A stretch of 64,000 nucleotides of DNA. Origin: Mobilicoccus caccae (GTDB lineage Bacteria > Actinomycetota > Actinomycetes > Actinomycetales > Dermatophilaceae). How positions within the stretch are numbered: position 1 is the first letter of the stretch; every line of letters begins with the position of its first letter. The stretch lies in the NCBI RefSeq assembly GCF_030161635.1, contig NZ_BSUO01000001.1, positions 2,089,199 to 2,153,198 on the forward strand, written 5' to 3'. The notes below the pieces were generated by a model. That model was not told where the DNA came from. It saw only the letters and a list, made by a program, of their open reading frames with translations, and ran no database searches. A program made the position numbers and the translations under genes. Of the stretch, positions 1 to 9,900 are shown in pieces.

Positions 1-624
1 CTTCTGCACCCGGCGCTCGATGTCGAGGCCGTGGTCCATGAGCTCGCAGTAGTAGTTCTCCGCGCCGAAGATGTCGCGCAACTCGGAGGCCGCCTGGATC
101 GCCTTGTCGTACTGCCCGAGGCGCAGGCGGGTCTGGACCTCACCCGAGGGGCATCCGGTGGTGGCGATGATGCCCTTGCCGTAGGTCTCGAGCAGCTCGC
201 GGTCCATGCGCGGCTTGAAGTAGTACCCCTCGAGAGAGGCCAGCGAACACAGCCGGAACAGGTTGTGCATCCCCGCGGTGTTCTCGGCCAGCAACGTCAT
301 GTGGGTGTAGGCCCCCGAACCCGACACGTCGTCGCGACCGCCGTCGCCGTACTTGACCCGCGTCTTGTCGCTGCGGTGCGTGCCCGGGGTGACGTACCCC
401 TCGATGCCGATGATCGGCTTGACCCCGTGCGCCCGCCCCTTCTTCCAGAACTCGTACGCGCCGAAGATCGAGCCGTGGTCGGTGGTGGCGATCGCCGGCA
501 TCCCCATGCGCGCCGCCTCGGTGAACAGGTCGTCGATCCGCGCCGCGCCGTCGAGCATCGAGTACTCGGTGTGGCAGTGCAGGTGGACGAAGTTGCCGGG
601 GGCGGAGGCGGGGTTCTCACTCAT
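1..624 (-). CDS. dnaE: DNA polymerase III subunit alpha, N-terminal part (cut by window edge)
   Basis: This is the 5' end of the replicative polymerase subunit, about 208 residues, running off the left edge. The visible part is the PHP domain: HLHCHTEYSMLDGA near residue 15, TTDHGSIFGAYEFW near residue 45 and PIIGIEGYV near residue 70, all typical of C-family polymerases. The ATG at 622-624 is the natural start because the PHP domain begins about ten residues later. It is the last visible gene of the divIVA-lspA-rluD side of the dcw neighbourhood, where dnaE is commonly found in actinobacteria. Identification is secure; nothing can be said about the polymerase domains outside the window. Confidence 0.95.
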   Translation of the reverse strand, partial: MSENPASAPGNFVHLHCHTEYSMLDGAARIDDLFTEAARMGMPAIATTDHGSIFGAYEFWKKGRAHGVKPIIGIEGYVTPGTHRSDKTRVKYGDGGRDDVSGSGAYTHMTLLAENTAGMHNLFRLCSLASLEGYYFKPRMDRELLETYGKGIIATTGCPSGEVQTRLRLGQYDKAIQAASELRDIFGAENYYCELMDHGLDIERRVQK

Positions 625-770
625 GACCCGGGCATCCTAAGTCGGCCCACCGACAACCCTCGACCGTGTCCGCGCCCGGGCTGGCGGCTCGGCGTGTCCG
701 GCCCACGGCGCGACCCGAGGACGGCGCAGGCCCGCCGACGACACCGCGATACCGAACCGGTCGAGGAGCA

Positions 771-1307
771 CTACCCTCCCGCGGATCGCGTCTCGACCAG
801 TGATCGGGCCTCGTCCACGAGAGCGACCAGATCGAGTCCGTACCTCGGACCGCCGGAGCGCCCGTACTGCCCCAGTCGCTCCTCGCCGCGGCCCAGGAGA
901 CGCCGCGCTCCGGTGGTGTTGCCGCGAGCGCCGTGGGTGATCGCGACGCACAGCTGGGCGAGGCCCTTCCACAGGTCCCGCTCGGCCTGCGGGCACGACT
1001 TCCAGCGCGTCTCGTAGATCTCGTGCGCCGAGAACGGACGTCCCGCCGCCAGCAGCCCGCGGGCCACCTCGATCGTCCGTTCGGGAGGCAGCGGCGTCTC
1101 GTCGACGGGCTCGACCCCGGTGGCGCCGTAGGGCAGTGGGCGGCCGAGGGCGTCGCGCGGGCGGGCCTGCCGCGCACGTCCCTCCTCGTCGCGGTCTCGG
1201 GCTCGTCGCCGCGCGCGCCCGGTCGACGCCCTTTCCTGCCGATCCACGCCCGCGCCGTCGTCCTCGATCTCGTCCTCGGTCGCGTTCTCGTCCCGGTCGT
1301 CGCTCAT
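771..1307 (-). CDS. DUF309 domain-containing protein
   Basis: The 178-residue protein has a charged, low-complexity N-terminal third (about 60 residues rich in D, E and R) followed by a DUF309 core. The core shows FSAHEIYETRW, then ERDLWKGLAQLCVAITHGARGN, which is the helical HE..W signature of the family. DUF309 has no established biochemical role. Its ATG overlaps the stop of the upstream patatin gene (ATGA at 1304-1307), so the two are probably translated together. The family assignment is firm and the function unknown. Confidence 0.85.
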   Translation of the reverse strand: MSDDRDENATEDEIEDDGAGVDRQERASTGRARRRARDRDEEGRARQARPRDALGRPLPYGATGVEPVDETPLPPERTIEVARGLLAAGRPFSAHEIYETRWKSCPQAERDLWKGLAQLCVAITHGARGNTTGARRLLGRGEERLGQYGRSGGPRYGLDLVALVDEARSLVETRSAGG

Positions 1308-2245
1308 GCGATCCGCTCCTGATCCAGTGGCGCCAGCACCTCGTCGGCGGCCGCGCGTCCCAGCCGTACGGCCGTCCGCAGGGTCGCCTCGGAGCGCCCG
1401 ACGCGGGAGATGCGCGGCCCGTGGGCCGGTGGCGCGATCTGCAGGGTGTGTCGGTCACCGGCCAGGAGTCGCTCGGCCTCGGCCTTGGTCTCCTCGCGTC
1501 GCAGCCAGGCCGCCGCCGCGCCTGGGGCGTGGCGGGTCATCCATCGCGCCACGACGCCGCGTTCGAGCCTGCCGGCCGGTCGACGGACGTGGTCGGGTGA
1601 GGTGGTGCGCAGCACGAGCAGGTGCGTCGCCCCCTGGGCCCAGGCGGTGAGCGCGGGCACCGACTCGGCGATGCCCGCGTCGATGAACGTGCGCCCACCC
1701 AGGCTCACCGGCGGCCCGCCGAGCACCGGCATCCGCGTCGTGGCCCGCAGCGCCGCCTGCAGATCGCCCTTGCTCGAGACGAACGGCGCGAGGTCGGTCG
1801 ACTCCCCCGTCATCGCGTCGGTGGCCAGGGGGTGGAACTCGACGTCGCTCGCGAGGATCTCCGCGTACCCCATCGGGGTGATCCGCTCGTACACGTGGTC
1901 GACGAGGTGGTCGGTGTCGACCAACGCGCCACCCCGCAGCGCGCGGCGCACGTCGATCACCCCGTTCGTCACGACCGGCTCCCACCACCCGTGCACACCG
2001 GCCGCCACCCGCTCGCACACCAGCCACGCGCCGTTGAGGGCGCCGGCCGAGGATCCGTACACCGCGTCCACCGCGGGCAGCACGCCGCGGGACTCGAGCG
2101 CCTCGACCATCCCCCCGCCGTACGCGGCTCGCGAACTCCCGCCCTCGAGCACGACGGCCAGCCGGGCGTCGTCCTCCCGCGCCCCCGGACGGCTGGCCGA
2201 GGCCAGACGATCGGCGATGAGCGCGAGGACGGGGTGAGGGGTCAC
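1304..2245 (-). CDS. patatin-like phospholipase family protein
   Basis: This 313-residue protein is a predicted serine acyl hydrolase of the patatin/RssA type. The glycine-rich oxyanion segment (EGGSSRAAYGGGM, residues 34-46) precedes the nucleophile elbow GSSAG at residues 64-68 (Ser66). The second catalytic element, the aspartate of a DAG motif, appears about residue 190 (FIDAGIAES). There is no signal peptide, so it is likely cytoplasmic or membrane-peripheral. The GTG start at 2243-2245 places the catalytic core at the usual distance. It overlaps the DUF309 gene by 4 bases. The lipid substrate cannot be inferred. Confidence 0.88.
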   Translation of the reverse strand: MTPHPVLALIADRLASASRPGAREDDARLAVVLEGGSSRAAYGGGMVEALESRGVLPAVDAVYGSSAGALNGAWLVCERVAAGVHGWWEPVVTNGVIDVRRALRGGALVDTDHLVDHVYERITPMGYAEILASDVEFHPLATDAMTGESTDLAPFVSSKGDLQAALRATTRMPVLGGPPVSLGGRTFIDAGIAESVPALTAWAQGATHLLVLRTTSPDHVRRPAGRLERGVVARWMTRHAPGAAAAWLRREETKAEAERLLAGDRHTLQIAPPAHGPRISRVGRSEATLRTAVRLGRAAADEVLAPLDQERIA

Positions 2246-2278
2246 GGCCTGTTCGATCCTGGTGTCGGAGCTGCGGAT

Positions 2279-3211
2279 TCAGCCCTGGGCGAGGACGTCG
2301 AGGGCGTGCTGCAGGTCGGCGGGATAGGTGCTCTCGAAGGTGACGTACTCCCCCGAGCCGGGGTGCTCGAAGCCCAGGCCCATCGCGTGCAACCACTGCC
2401 GTTCCAGGCGAAGGCGCGCGCCGATGGTCGGGTCGGCGCCGTAGAGGGGGTCGCCGACGCACGGGTGCCGCAGCGCCGCCATGTGCACGCGGATCTGATG
2501 GGTGCGGCCCGTCTCCAGCTTGACCTCCAGCAGGCTCGCGCTGCGGAACGCCTCGAGCACCTCGTAGTGCGTGATGCTCGGCTTGCCGCTCGCCATGACC
2601 GCGAACTTGAAGTCGTACCCCGGGTGCCGGCCGATCGGCGCGTCGACCGTGCCGACCATCGGATCGGGCAGCCCCTGCACGACCGTGTGGTAGGTCTTGT
2701 CGACCTCCCGGTTGCGAAAGGCCCGCTTGAACATGGTGTAGGCGTGCTCGCTCTTGGCGACGACCATGAGACCGCTCGTCCCGACGTCCAGGCGGCTGAC
2801 GATGCCCTGTCGCTCGCTCGCGCCCGAGGTGGAGATGCGGTACCCCGCGGCGGCCAGGCCGCCGACGACGGTCGGTCCGTGCCAACCGACTCCGGGATGG
2901 GCCGCCACGCCCACGGGCTTGTCCACCACGACGATGTCGTCGTCGTCGTGGACGATGCGCATCCCCGGCACCGGGTCGGCCACGACCTCCAACCCCGTCG
3001 GGGCGTCGGGGTCGGGCAGGCTGACCTCGAGGACGGATCCACTCATCAGCCGGTCGGACTTGCCGACCGGCCGGCCGTCCAGCAGCACCGCACCGGCCGA
3101 CGCGAGATCGGCCGCCTTGGTGCGCGACACCCCGAACAGCCGCGCCAGGGCGGCGTCCACCCGCTCACCGGCGAGGCCGTCGGGCACGGGCATGGTGCGG
3201 ACGTCAGGCAT
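2279..3211 (-). CDS. RluA-family 23S rRNA pseudouridine synthase
   Basis: The 310-residue protein isomerises uridines in large-subunit rRNA. An N-terminal S4 RNA-binding domain (about residues 13-75) precedes the synthase domain. The catalytic aspartate is Asp142 in the motif [10 protein letters not shown], and the conserved [13 protein letters not shown] follows. Its ATG lies 8 bases inside the end of lspA, the usual lspA-rluD arrangement in Gram-positive bacteria. It resembles RluD most, but the exact target uridines cannot be read from sequence. Confidence 0.93.
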   Translation of the reverse strand: MPDVRTMPVPDGLAGERVDAALARLFGVSRTKAADLASAGAVLLDGRPVGKSDRLMSGSVLEVSLPDPDAPTGLEVVADPVPGMRIVHDDDDIVVVDKPVGVAAHPGVGWHGPTVVGGLAAAGYRISTSGASERQGIVSRLDVGTSGLMVVAKSEHAYTMFKRAFRNREVDKTYHTVVQGLPDPMVGTVDAPIGRHPGYDFKFAVMASGKPSITHYEVLEAFRSASLLEVKLETGRTHQIRVHMAALRHPCVGDPLYGADPTIGARLRLERQWLHAMGLGFEHPGSGEYVTFESTYPADLQHALDVLAQG

Positions 3212-3773
3212 GGTCGACCTCCTCGGAGTGGGCGCGCGAGCCCCCGGCGAAGGGGATGTCCTTGAACGCCGCGACCATCAGGCAGGCCGCGGCCGTCGTG
3301 ATGAACGAGTCGGCCACGTTGAACACCGGGAAGTTCGGCAGCATGAGGAAGTCGACGACGTGACCGTGGGCGAAACCCGGCGGCCGGAACAACCGGTCGG
3401 TGAGGTTGCCCAGAGCGCCACCGAGGAGGAACCCCAACGACATCGCCCACCAGGACGAACGCACACGGGTCGAGGCGACGACGATCGCGATCGACACGCT
3501 CGCCATGATCACCGTCAGCACCGGCGTGAACGACGTCCCGAGGGAGAAGGCCGCGCCCGGGTTGAACACCAGCGTGAACTGCAGGATCCGCCCGAGGAAC
3601 GGCTCCGCCTCGCCCTGGACGAAGGAGGCCAGGGCCCACTGCTTGGAGAGCTGATCCAGCGCCCACACGGTGAGCGCGAGGACCAGCAGGAGGACCATGA
3701 GGGGCGGGCGGGCCACACGGGACCCGGCGGCGGTGGAACCGGAAATCAGCGACGCTCCGTCTTCTGTTTGCAC
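3204..3773 (-). CDS. lspA: signal peptidase II (lipoprotein signal peptidase)
   Basis: LspA removes signal peptides from prolipoproteins at the membrane. The 189-residue product has four hydrophobic segments and both catalytic aspartate motifs: LGNLTDRLF and [12 protein letters not shown], plus the conserved [10 protein letters not shown] chose the GTG at 3771-3773, which lies inside the end of the upstream DksA/TraR gene and leaves about 25 residues before the first membrane helix; an ATG about 25 codons further in is a possible alternative. Its substrates include lipoproteins such as the ZnuA-like protein in this window. Confidence 0.9.
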   Translation of the reverse strand: MQTEDGASLISGSTAAGSRVARPPLMVLLLVLALTVWALDQLSKQWALASFVQGEAEPFLGRILQFTLVFNPGAAFSLGTSFTPVLTVIMASVSIAIVVASTRVRSSWWAMSLGFLLGGALGNLTDRLFRPPGFAHGHVVDFLMLPNFPVFNVADSFITTAAACLMVAAFKDIPFAGGSRAHSEEVDHA

Positions 3774-4185
3774 GCCACGCAGAGCGTGGCACGGGGAAGG
3801 CCTGCAGCCGCGCCTTGCCGATCGGCTCGGCGCACTGCTCGCACACACCGTAGCTGCCCTCGGCGAGCTTGCCGAGCGCGAGCCGGGACTGCTCCAGCAG
3901 GGTCCGCGAATGACGGGCCAGCGTGAGTTCTTGCTCCCGCTCGGCGACCTTGCCACCGGCGTCGGCCGTGTCGTCACCGGCGCCGCCGCCGTCGTTCTGC
4001 ATCAACTCGACGAGATCGGCCTCGGTCATCTCCACCTCGGCCGCGATCCTCGCGATCTCGGCATGGAGCTCGGCCTGGACCGCCTCGATCTCCTCGGCCG
4101 TCCAGGCCTGCTCACCGTCACGGACCGGCGGGGTCCCGGGTCCGGCGCCGGAGCTCTCCGGCACCGACGTGCTCACACTGGTCAT
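3746..4185 (-). CDS. DksA/TraR C4-type zinc finger protein (apparent frameshift)
   Basis: The N-terminal half is a coiled coil (EIEAVQAELHAEIARIAAEVE) followed by the DksA/TraR zinc finger, beginning YGVCEQCAEPIGKARLQAFP. The reading frame breaks at the G run 3793-3796. One extra base there restores the second Cys pair ([10 protein letters not shown]) and a TGA at 3746-3748, giving 146 residues, a normal length. Members of this family can bind RNA polymerase; this gene sits between divIVA and lspA as in many actinobacteria. Start is the ATG at 4183-4185 or the adjacent GTG at 4186-4188. The break is probably a sequence error. Confidence 0.85.
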
Positions 4186-4204
4186 CACTCGTCCGATCCA
4201 CGGG

Positions 4205-4240
4205 CCTGCACCACGACAGCGGCTCGTGTCGTGGTGCAGG
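4205..4240 (-). terminator. hairpin terminator downstream of divIVA
   Basis: A perfect 14-bp stem (4205-4218 with 4227-4240) and an 8-base loop lies 47 bases beyond the divIVA stop and just before the DksA/TraR gene. There is no T-run on the minus strand, so termination may be partial or factor-assisted. Confidence 0.6.
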
Positions 4241-4286
4241 AAAGGATAGGGCTCACCGGCCCCCGGCGTCGCCCGGACCCGCCCCC

Positions 4287-5459
4287 TCAGAACTGAGGCT
4301 GCTCGACGCGTTCCTCCGAGCGCTCGGACTCCTCGGATCCGTGCTCCTGACCGGCCTGGTGGTCGTGCTGGTGGTGCTGGTCGGTCGCAGGCTCGTGCGC
4401 GTCGTCGGCGGCCATCGCGCCGTCGGGCAGGTCGCCCGGGCGCACCGACCCGCCGTCGGGCAGCCCGTGCAGGTGCGACTCGATGAACGAGGTCAGCCTG
4501 GTGCGGTAGTCGCCCTCGTAGGCCGCGAGCTCGCGGATCTTGGTGTCGTAGGACCCGCGACGCCGCTCGAGGTCGGAGAGGACCTCCTCGCGGCGGGACT
4601 CGGCCTCTCCGACGAGCTGCGCCGAGGTCTCGCGCGCCGTGGTGACGAGGCGCTCGTGCTCCTCCCGGCCCGTGGTGAGGAGGCGGTCGTGCTCGGCCTG
4701 CCCGGTGCGGACCAGCTCGTCGTGGCGGGCCTGGGCGGTGCCGACCAGCTCTTCGTGCCGCGCCTCGGCGGTCTCGATGAGCTCCTTGTTGCGGGCCTCA
4801 CCGGTCTGGACCAGCTCGTCGTGGCGGGCCTGACCCGTCTGCACCAGCTCGTCGTGGCGGGCCTGACCGGTCTCGACGAGTTCGGCGTGCTTGGCCCGAC
4901 CCTCCTCGAGCAGGGAGTCGCGCTCGGTGGTGCCCTCGCGGACGAGGCGATCGTGCTCGGTGCGTCCCTGGTCGACGTACTCGTCGTGGACCTTCTGCGC
5001 CAGCGCGATGACACCCGCGGCGTCCTGCACCGAGTCACCGCTCTCACCGGCGAGCTTGACCGGCGCCTGCGTCTGCTGCGCCTTCGGAGCGGCCTCGTCG
5101 TCGGACTCACCGGCGGCCGCGATCGCGGCCTCCCGCTCGGCGGCGGCCTTCTCGGCCGCCTCGATGCGCGCCTGCGCCTCCCGCTCGGCCTGCTCGGCAC
5201 GCGCCAGCGCGGCCTCGATGCGTGCGGCGGCCTCCTGCTCGGCCTCGGCGGACTCCTCGCCACCGGCCGTCTGCCCGATCGCGCCGGCGGGCCCACCGAC
5301 GGCGGCGGAGCGTCGCAGATCGGTGTTCTCGCCCGCGAGGCGTCGCAACTCGACGACGACCTCATCGAGGAAGTCGTCGACCTCCTGCTCGTCGTAACCA
5401 CGCCTGAACTGCGTCGCGGTGAAGTGCTTGTTCAGAACGTCCTCGGGGGTGAGCGGCAT
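4287..5459 (-). CDS. divIVA: DivIVA/Wag31-type polar growth protein with hendecad repeats
   Basis: DivIVA marks poles and septa and recruits growth machinery in actinobacteria. The start MPLTPEDVLNKHF at 5457-5459 opens the conserved membrane-binding domain, which continues with FRRGYDEQEVDDFLDEVV (residues 18-35). After an Ala/Glu-rich linker (about 68-120), residues 158-300 are 13 consecutive 11-residue repeats with consensus H-D-E-L-V-x-T-G-x-A-R. The C-terminus is acidic and His-rich (AHEPATDQHHQHDHQAG). At 390 residues it is longer than Wag31. The regular hendecads predict a long, nearly straight coiled coil. It lies upstream of the DksA/TraR gene but is separated by a hairpin, and an accessory insertion separates it from yggT/sepF. 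Confidence 0.95.
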   Translation of the reverse strand: MPLTPEDVLNKHFTATQFRRGYDEQEVDDFLDEVVVELRRLAGENTDLRRSAAVGGPAGAIGQTAGGEESAEAEQEAAARIEAALARAEQAEREAQARIEAAEKAAAEREAAIAAAGESDDEAAPKAQQTQAPVKLAGESGDSVQDAAGVIALAQKVHDEYVDQGRTEHDRLVREGTTERDSLLEEGRAKHAELVETGQARHDELVQTGQARHDELVQTGEARNKELIETAEARHEELVGTAQARHDELVRTGQAEHDRLLTTGREEHERLVTTARETSAQLVGEAESRREEVLSDLERRRGSYDTKIRELAAYEGDYRTRLTSFIESHLHGLPDGGSVRPGDLPDGAMAADDAHEPATDQHHQHDHQAGQEHGSEESERSEERVEQPQF

Positions 5460-5629
5460 GGTGAACCCTTTGATCGCGCCGGTGTATCCACCACCAGAGT
5501 AACGGAATTCGGGCGATTCGCCGAGCCCACATTTTCGACGACGTAGCAGGTGAGAGCGCCTTTGCAGAACATGCGTCCAGGTCGGACGCCCGTGTTCGAC
5601 GCTTCTGAGCACGACGCGATCGAGAAACC

Positions 5630-5638
5630 TGTGGACAA
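5630..5638 (-). promoter_or_regulatory. single DnaA-box-like 9-mer
   Basis: The minus strand reads TTGTCCACA, identical to the consensus DnaA box of high-GC actinobacteria. It is isolated, so it is not an origin; chance occurrence is possible. Confidence 0.25.
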
Positions 5639-5725
5639 CTCACCGCACCTGCCGAGGCGCACTCGCACGTCGCTCAGTGCGCTCGAGGGGCCCGCCGGAC
5701 CGGCGATCCGAGAGCCGGCTCGCGG

Positions 5726-5745
5726 GACGTAGCGCAGTTTCGACG
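5726..5745 (-). repeat. 20-bp dispersed repeat, copy 1 (inverted)
   Basis: The minus strand matches copies 2 and 3 exactly over 20 bases (core GAAACTGCGCTACGTC). It faces copy 2 across an 82-base spacer. Confidence 0.7.
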
Positions 5746-5827
5746 TCCTCGGAGAGGCCGCTTCTGCGGTCGCTGTGCGACATCGCAGGTCAGAAGGGTG
5801 CCCCCAAACCGTGTGGCGCGAGGAGTA

Positions 5828-5847
5828 CGTCGAAACTGCGCTACGTC
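5828..5847 (+). repeat. 20-bp dispersed repeat, copy 2
   Basis: Exact 20-base match to copy 3 at 12271-12290 on the same strand, and inverted relative to copy 1. It lies 20 bases from the end of the FG-GAP-like gene. Confidence 0.7.
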
Positions 5848-5867
5848 GTGGGTCACCCCGCCTCCGC

Positions 5868-6767
5868 TCAGCGGGGGCAGCCCACCGGGGTGACCTTGTC
5901 CCGGCCCTCGAGCCGGCCGCCGCTGAGGGTCTTGCCGACGAGCGCCGCGGTGGTGCTCGTACACGTCAGGCCCGTCTTCGACGTCCGGAAGGTCATGACG
6001 AGGTCGCGACGGCCGTCCCTGTCGATGTCGACCATGCGGTGACGCAGGGGGACGGCCTTCTTCGGTCCGAACCGGAACGTGCGCCGGTCGAGGCGGTCCG
6101 CCCGAAGATAGGGCGTGCTCTTGAGCGCGACCGTGACCTCTCCGCGGCCGATGCGCACCTGGTTGTGGCCGCGCCCGGGCACGATGTCGATCGGGGCGTA
6201 GAGGAAGCAGTCACCGATCGTCACGGACACGTGGTTGGGGGTGCTGTTGCCCAACGTGACCGCGGCGGGCCCCCGCGCCAGCGGACGACGCGCCGCGGCC
6301 ACCGGCACGAGGTAGCGGCCCCGGTTGCTCAGCGTCACCGTGGCCGTCGAGGGTGCCCCGCGCGGCAGCGTCACGAGCGCGGGCAACCTCGGGATGACGA
6401 TCGCCTTGCGGGCGACGACGTCGACCGTGCTCCACGGGTTGCCGTCGACGGGTGCGGACCTGGCCATGATGAACTCGGTCGCATAGTCGGACGTCGCCGG
6501 GGAGTCGTTGAAGACCTCGAGCCCCGCCTCGAAGCGGATGCCGTCGCGGCACGCCGAGACGACGTCGAGCACACGGCCGTCGAGGTTCTGCCAGCCCGCG
6601 TGAGCTGCCGGCGCATCGGCGATCCCCAGGACCGTCGACCCCGTCAACGCGCCGATCGCGACGACGCTCAAGGTCAGCGGTCGGCGGCGCGACGTGGCTC
6701 GCCGGCGACCCGGGGCCACGCCGGGTCCGGTCGGGTGTGGGCGACGCGGGTCGGCGATCGGGTGCAT
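5868..6767 (-). CDS. secreted protein with FG-GAP-like calcium-binding motif
   Basis: I do not recognise a named family. The 299-residue product starts at ATG 6765-6767 with a basic N-terminus (RRRATSRRRPLTLSVV), a hydrophobic stretch and a likely AHA signal-peptidase site near residue 55. The mature part contains the motif DIDRDGRRDLVMTF near its C-terminus, like the DxDxDGxxD loops of FG-GAP/VCBS repeats. The last residues hold two Cys. It is transcribed divergently from the cyclase gene and ends 20 bases from repeat copy 2. The open frame continues upstream antisense to the cyclase gene, but the signal peptide fixes the start. Likely exported; function unknown. Confidence 0.7.
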   Translation of the reverse strand: MHPIADPRRPHPTGPGVAPGRRRATSRRRPLTLSVVAIGALTGSTVLGIADAPAAHAGWQNLDGRVLDVVSACRDGIRFEAGLEVFNDSPATSDYATEFIMARSAPVDGNPWSTVDVVARKAIVIPRLPALVTLPRGAPSTATVTLSNRGRYLVPVAAARRPLARGPAAVTLGNSTPNHVSVTIGDCFLYAPIDIVPGRGHNQVRIGRGEVTVALKSTPYLRADRLDRRTFRFGPKKAVPLRHRMVDIDRDGRRDLVMTFRTSKTGLTCTSTTAALVGKTLSGGRLEGRDKVTPVGCPR

Positions 6768-6914
6768 GGCAGGAACTCCTCGGCGGCGGCCGGATCGACC
6801 GCCCGAATCGTCGCGGGTGCGACTCCTGTCAGCGTCGACCCGGCGCCCTCGACGGAGCAATGGTTGTGTCGTCCGGGGAACACTGCGGGCGTCGGCCTCC
6901 CGACACACTGAAGT

Positions 6915-9900
6915 GTGACGACGTCGTCTTCGGGCCGTGGGCCCGACCTGCCGCCCGACGTGGGGGTGGTCCTCCAGGCCGACCTGGTGGGCTTCACCCC
7001 GCTCGCGGCTGCGATGAGCCGCTCGGGCCAGCGTGGGATCGAACGTCTGCATGCCCTGCTCGACGGCACGTTCGCCGCGATGACCTGCGCCGTCGAGGCC
7101 CGTGGCGGCCGGGTCGTGACCTTCGCCGGGGACGCGCTCACCGCGGTGTTCACCGGCGGCCGACTGGCCATGACCCGAGCGGACGCGCTCGAGGCCTCCC
7201 GCGACCTCCTCGCCGTACGCGATCCGACCTGGCCGCAGGAGCACGGCAGCCCGATCTTCCGGGTCGGGTTGGGCAGCGGGCGGCTCCGCCTCGACGAGCT
7301 CGATCTCGATCTCGAACGGTCGGACAGGCCGTGGATGCGTGCGCGGGCCCCGACGCCCGGCGACGATCCCACCTCGCTGCGCGGGCTCGTCGTCCTCACC
7401 GGGCCGGCCGTCGAGGCCGCGGGAGTGGCCGTGAGGCGTGCGGAGGTCGGGCGTGGCCTCGCCTCCTGGACCCCGCAGGCCGTGATGCCGGCCGACCGGA
7501 GCATCCCGGTGCCTCCCACGGATCCGTCGATGCGCGCCCACCATCGCGTCGTCACGACCGTCTTCGTCCACGTCGGGTGCTGCGCCGGCGGGCTGCGGCG
7601 AGCACGCTCCGTCCTCGACGAGGCGGCCCGGATCGTCGCCCGTCGCCACGGCGACCTGCGCCAGATCGAGGGTCGCGGCGAGGACTTCGTCCTCGTGCTC
7701 GGGTTCGGCGCTCCCCGAAGCCACGCCGACGACGTCGTCCATGCGGTCGCGTGCGCCCACGACCTGCTCGTCCTGGGACACGACTCCGGCCTGGCCACGC
7801 GCGCGGGGATCGCCACCGGTGAGACCTTCTGCGCCGAGCTCGGTGGGCCGGGGCATCGGGAGTACGTCGTCGTCGGCGACTCGGTCAACCACGCCGCCCG
7901 CCTGGCGCAGAGCGCCTCCGCCGGTGAGGTACGTATCGATGCGGCGACCGCGCGGGGCTGCCGCGGGCGCGAGGGATTGTCGACGCGGGCCCTGGGCGTG
8001 CTGCCACTCAAGGGGCGAGCGGGGCAGGTGGCCTACGCGGTGGACTCCGACGTCGTCGACCCCGGCCACGCCACCGACGGGCTCGGCCTTCTCGAACCCG
8101 GCACACCACCGCCTCGGTCGGTCGGCCGGGACACCGAGATCGCCCACCTGCGCGACCTCACCGCGCTCGATCGCGACGGCCCGGGGCGCGTCGTCCTGGT
8201 GACCGGTGAGCCGGGCATCGGCACCTCCCATCTGCTGCGTCTCCTGCGCCCACACCTGAGCGGGCCCGTCGCCGTCGGCGCCGGCAGTTCGGTGCAGGCA
8301 CGGACGCCCTACCTGCCCTGGCGCAGCGTCTGGCGGGAGCCGCACATCGGCGGTGCGGAGGGGGCGACGGCGAGCCTGCCCGACGTCGACCGCGAGCTGG
8401 CACCGCTGCTCGCCACCGCCCTGGGGATCCCGACCCCCGACACCGACGCGACGCGACACCTGTCGCCGGCGGACCGGGCCGGAGCGACCCGGCGGCTGCT
8501 CGTGGACCTGCTGCGGCGGGCCTGCCGCGTCCACCGGCGCCTGACGATCCTCATGGACGACGCCGACGGGCTCGATGAGTTGTCCGGCCGGCTCCTCACC
8601 GACGTCGCGCGCCTGTCGACGACCCACCCGCTCGTGCTCGTCGTGGCCGCTCGTGGCCCCGTGACCTGGCTCGATGCTCCGGGGATCGAGGTCGCCAGGT
8701 CGGATCTGGGGCCTCTGGATCGGCGCGCCGCGCGGCACCTGGCGGCCGAGCTCCTCGGAGCAGGCCACCCCCGGATCGAGGCCGTGGCCACCCGCAGCGG
8801 CGGCAATCCGCTGTTCCTTCACCACCTCGCGCACTGGACCCTCGATCGCGACGGCGGCATCCGGGAGGAGCGCGACGCCGACACAGACCCGCCCGACGGG
8901 ATGCCCGAGGACGAGCCGCTGCCCGAGGACGTCCGGCGAGTGGTGCTGTCCCGCCTCGACAACCTGGGACCGGGCCGGCAGTCCCTCGTCCACGCCGCCG
9001 CCGTCGCGGGCCACACCGGCTCGGTCACCGTGCTGAGCGCCTGCGCCCGCGCCGCGGGAATCCCGTTGAGTCCCGAGCACGTCGAGGGCAGCGAGCACGG
9101 CGACGCGACCTCCGACGCGGGCTGGCCGGGTGCGCTGCGTGGGCTCATCGAGCGCCGGGGCGATGCGACGTTCGCATTCACCGACCCGCTGGTCCACGAC
9201 GTGGCCTACGCGACGATCAGCCTCGCCGTGCGGTCCCGCCTGCACGAAGTCGCGGCCCGCACCCTCGAACAGCAGGGGTCGGCGCCACAGGACGAGGAGC
9301 CCGCCCGCGTCGAGTTGCTCGCCCACCACTACGGGCGCTCGAACGACCTGGCCGGACAACGGCGGTGGATCGGTGCGGCCGCACGGATCGCCGAGCGCGA
9401 CTACGCCACCGACACCGCCCTCGCCCACCTGCGCCGGCTCGTCGCGATCGAGCGGGAGGACGCCGCGCGCGCCGACCTCTGGATCCGGCAGGCGGCGATC
9501 CTGGCTCTGCTGGGCCGACGCCCGCAGGCGCAGGCCCTGCTCGAACGCGCCCTACTCGCCGCCGCGGCAGCAGCCGGATCACCCGCGGTCTCGACCGGCC
9601 CGGTCGCTGTGTCGGCCGCCCGCGCGCGGCGCGACCTCGGCGCCCTCCTCCTGCCGACGACGCGGTTCGAGGACGCGATCGTGCTGCTGGCCACGGCGGC
9701 GGACGAACTCGAGGCGGGAGGAGACCTCGAGGGTGCGGCACTCGCCCTGGACCGGCTCGCCTTCGGGCATCTGGATCACGGAGATCCGGTGACGGCGCGG
9801 TCGGTCGCGCGGCACCAGCGTGACCTGGCCGACCACCTCGGCAGTGACGCGCTCGTGGCCGCCGCACTGTCGAATCTCGCGCTCACGGCTCTCGCGGCCG

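Larger units (their letters stand above)
5460..5867. other. intergenic region upstream of divIVA with repeat copies
   Basis: No convincing gene is present in these 408 bases. The region should contain the divIVA promoter (minus strand), but no clear -35/-10 pair is visible. It holds a DnaA-box-like site at 5630-5638 and two inverted copies of a 20-bp repeat (5726-5745 and 5828-5847). It marks the left boundary of the accessory insertion. Confidence 0.5.

Noticed and set aside
4341..5546. Plus-strand 401-codon open frame across divIVA
   Set aside because: It is the antisense shadow of the repeated divIVA coding sequence.
5630..5638. Replication origin
   Set aside because: A single DnaA-box match without clustered boxes, an AT-rich region or dnaA/dnaN neighbours.
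5868..9428. A 1186-codon open frame on the minus strand
   Set aside because: Only its last 299 codons look like a protein with a signal peptide; the rest is antisense to the conserved cyclase gene and reflects high GC.
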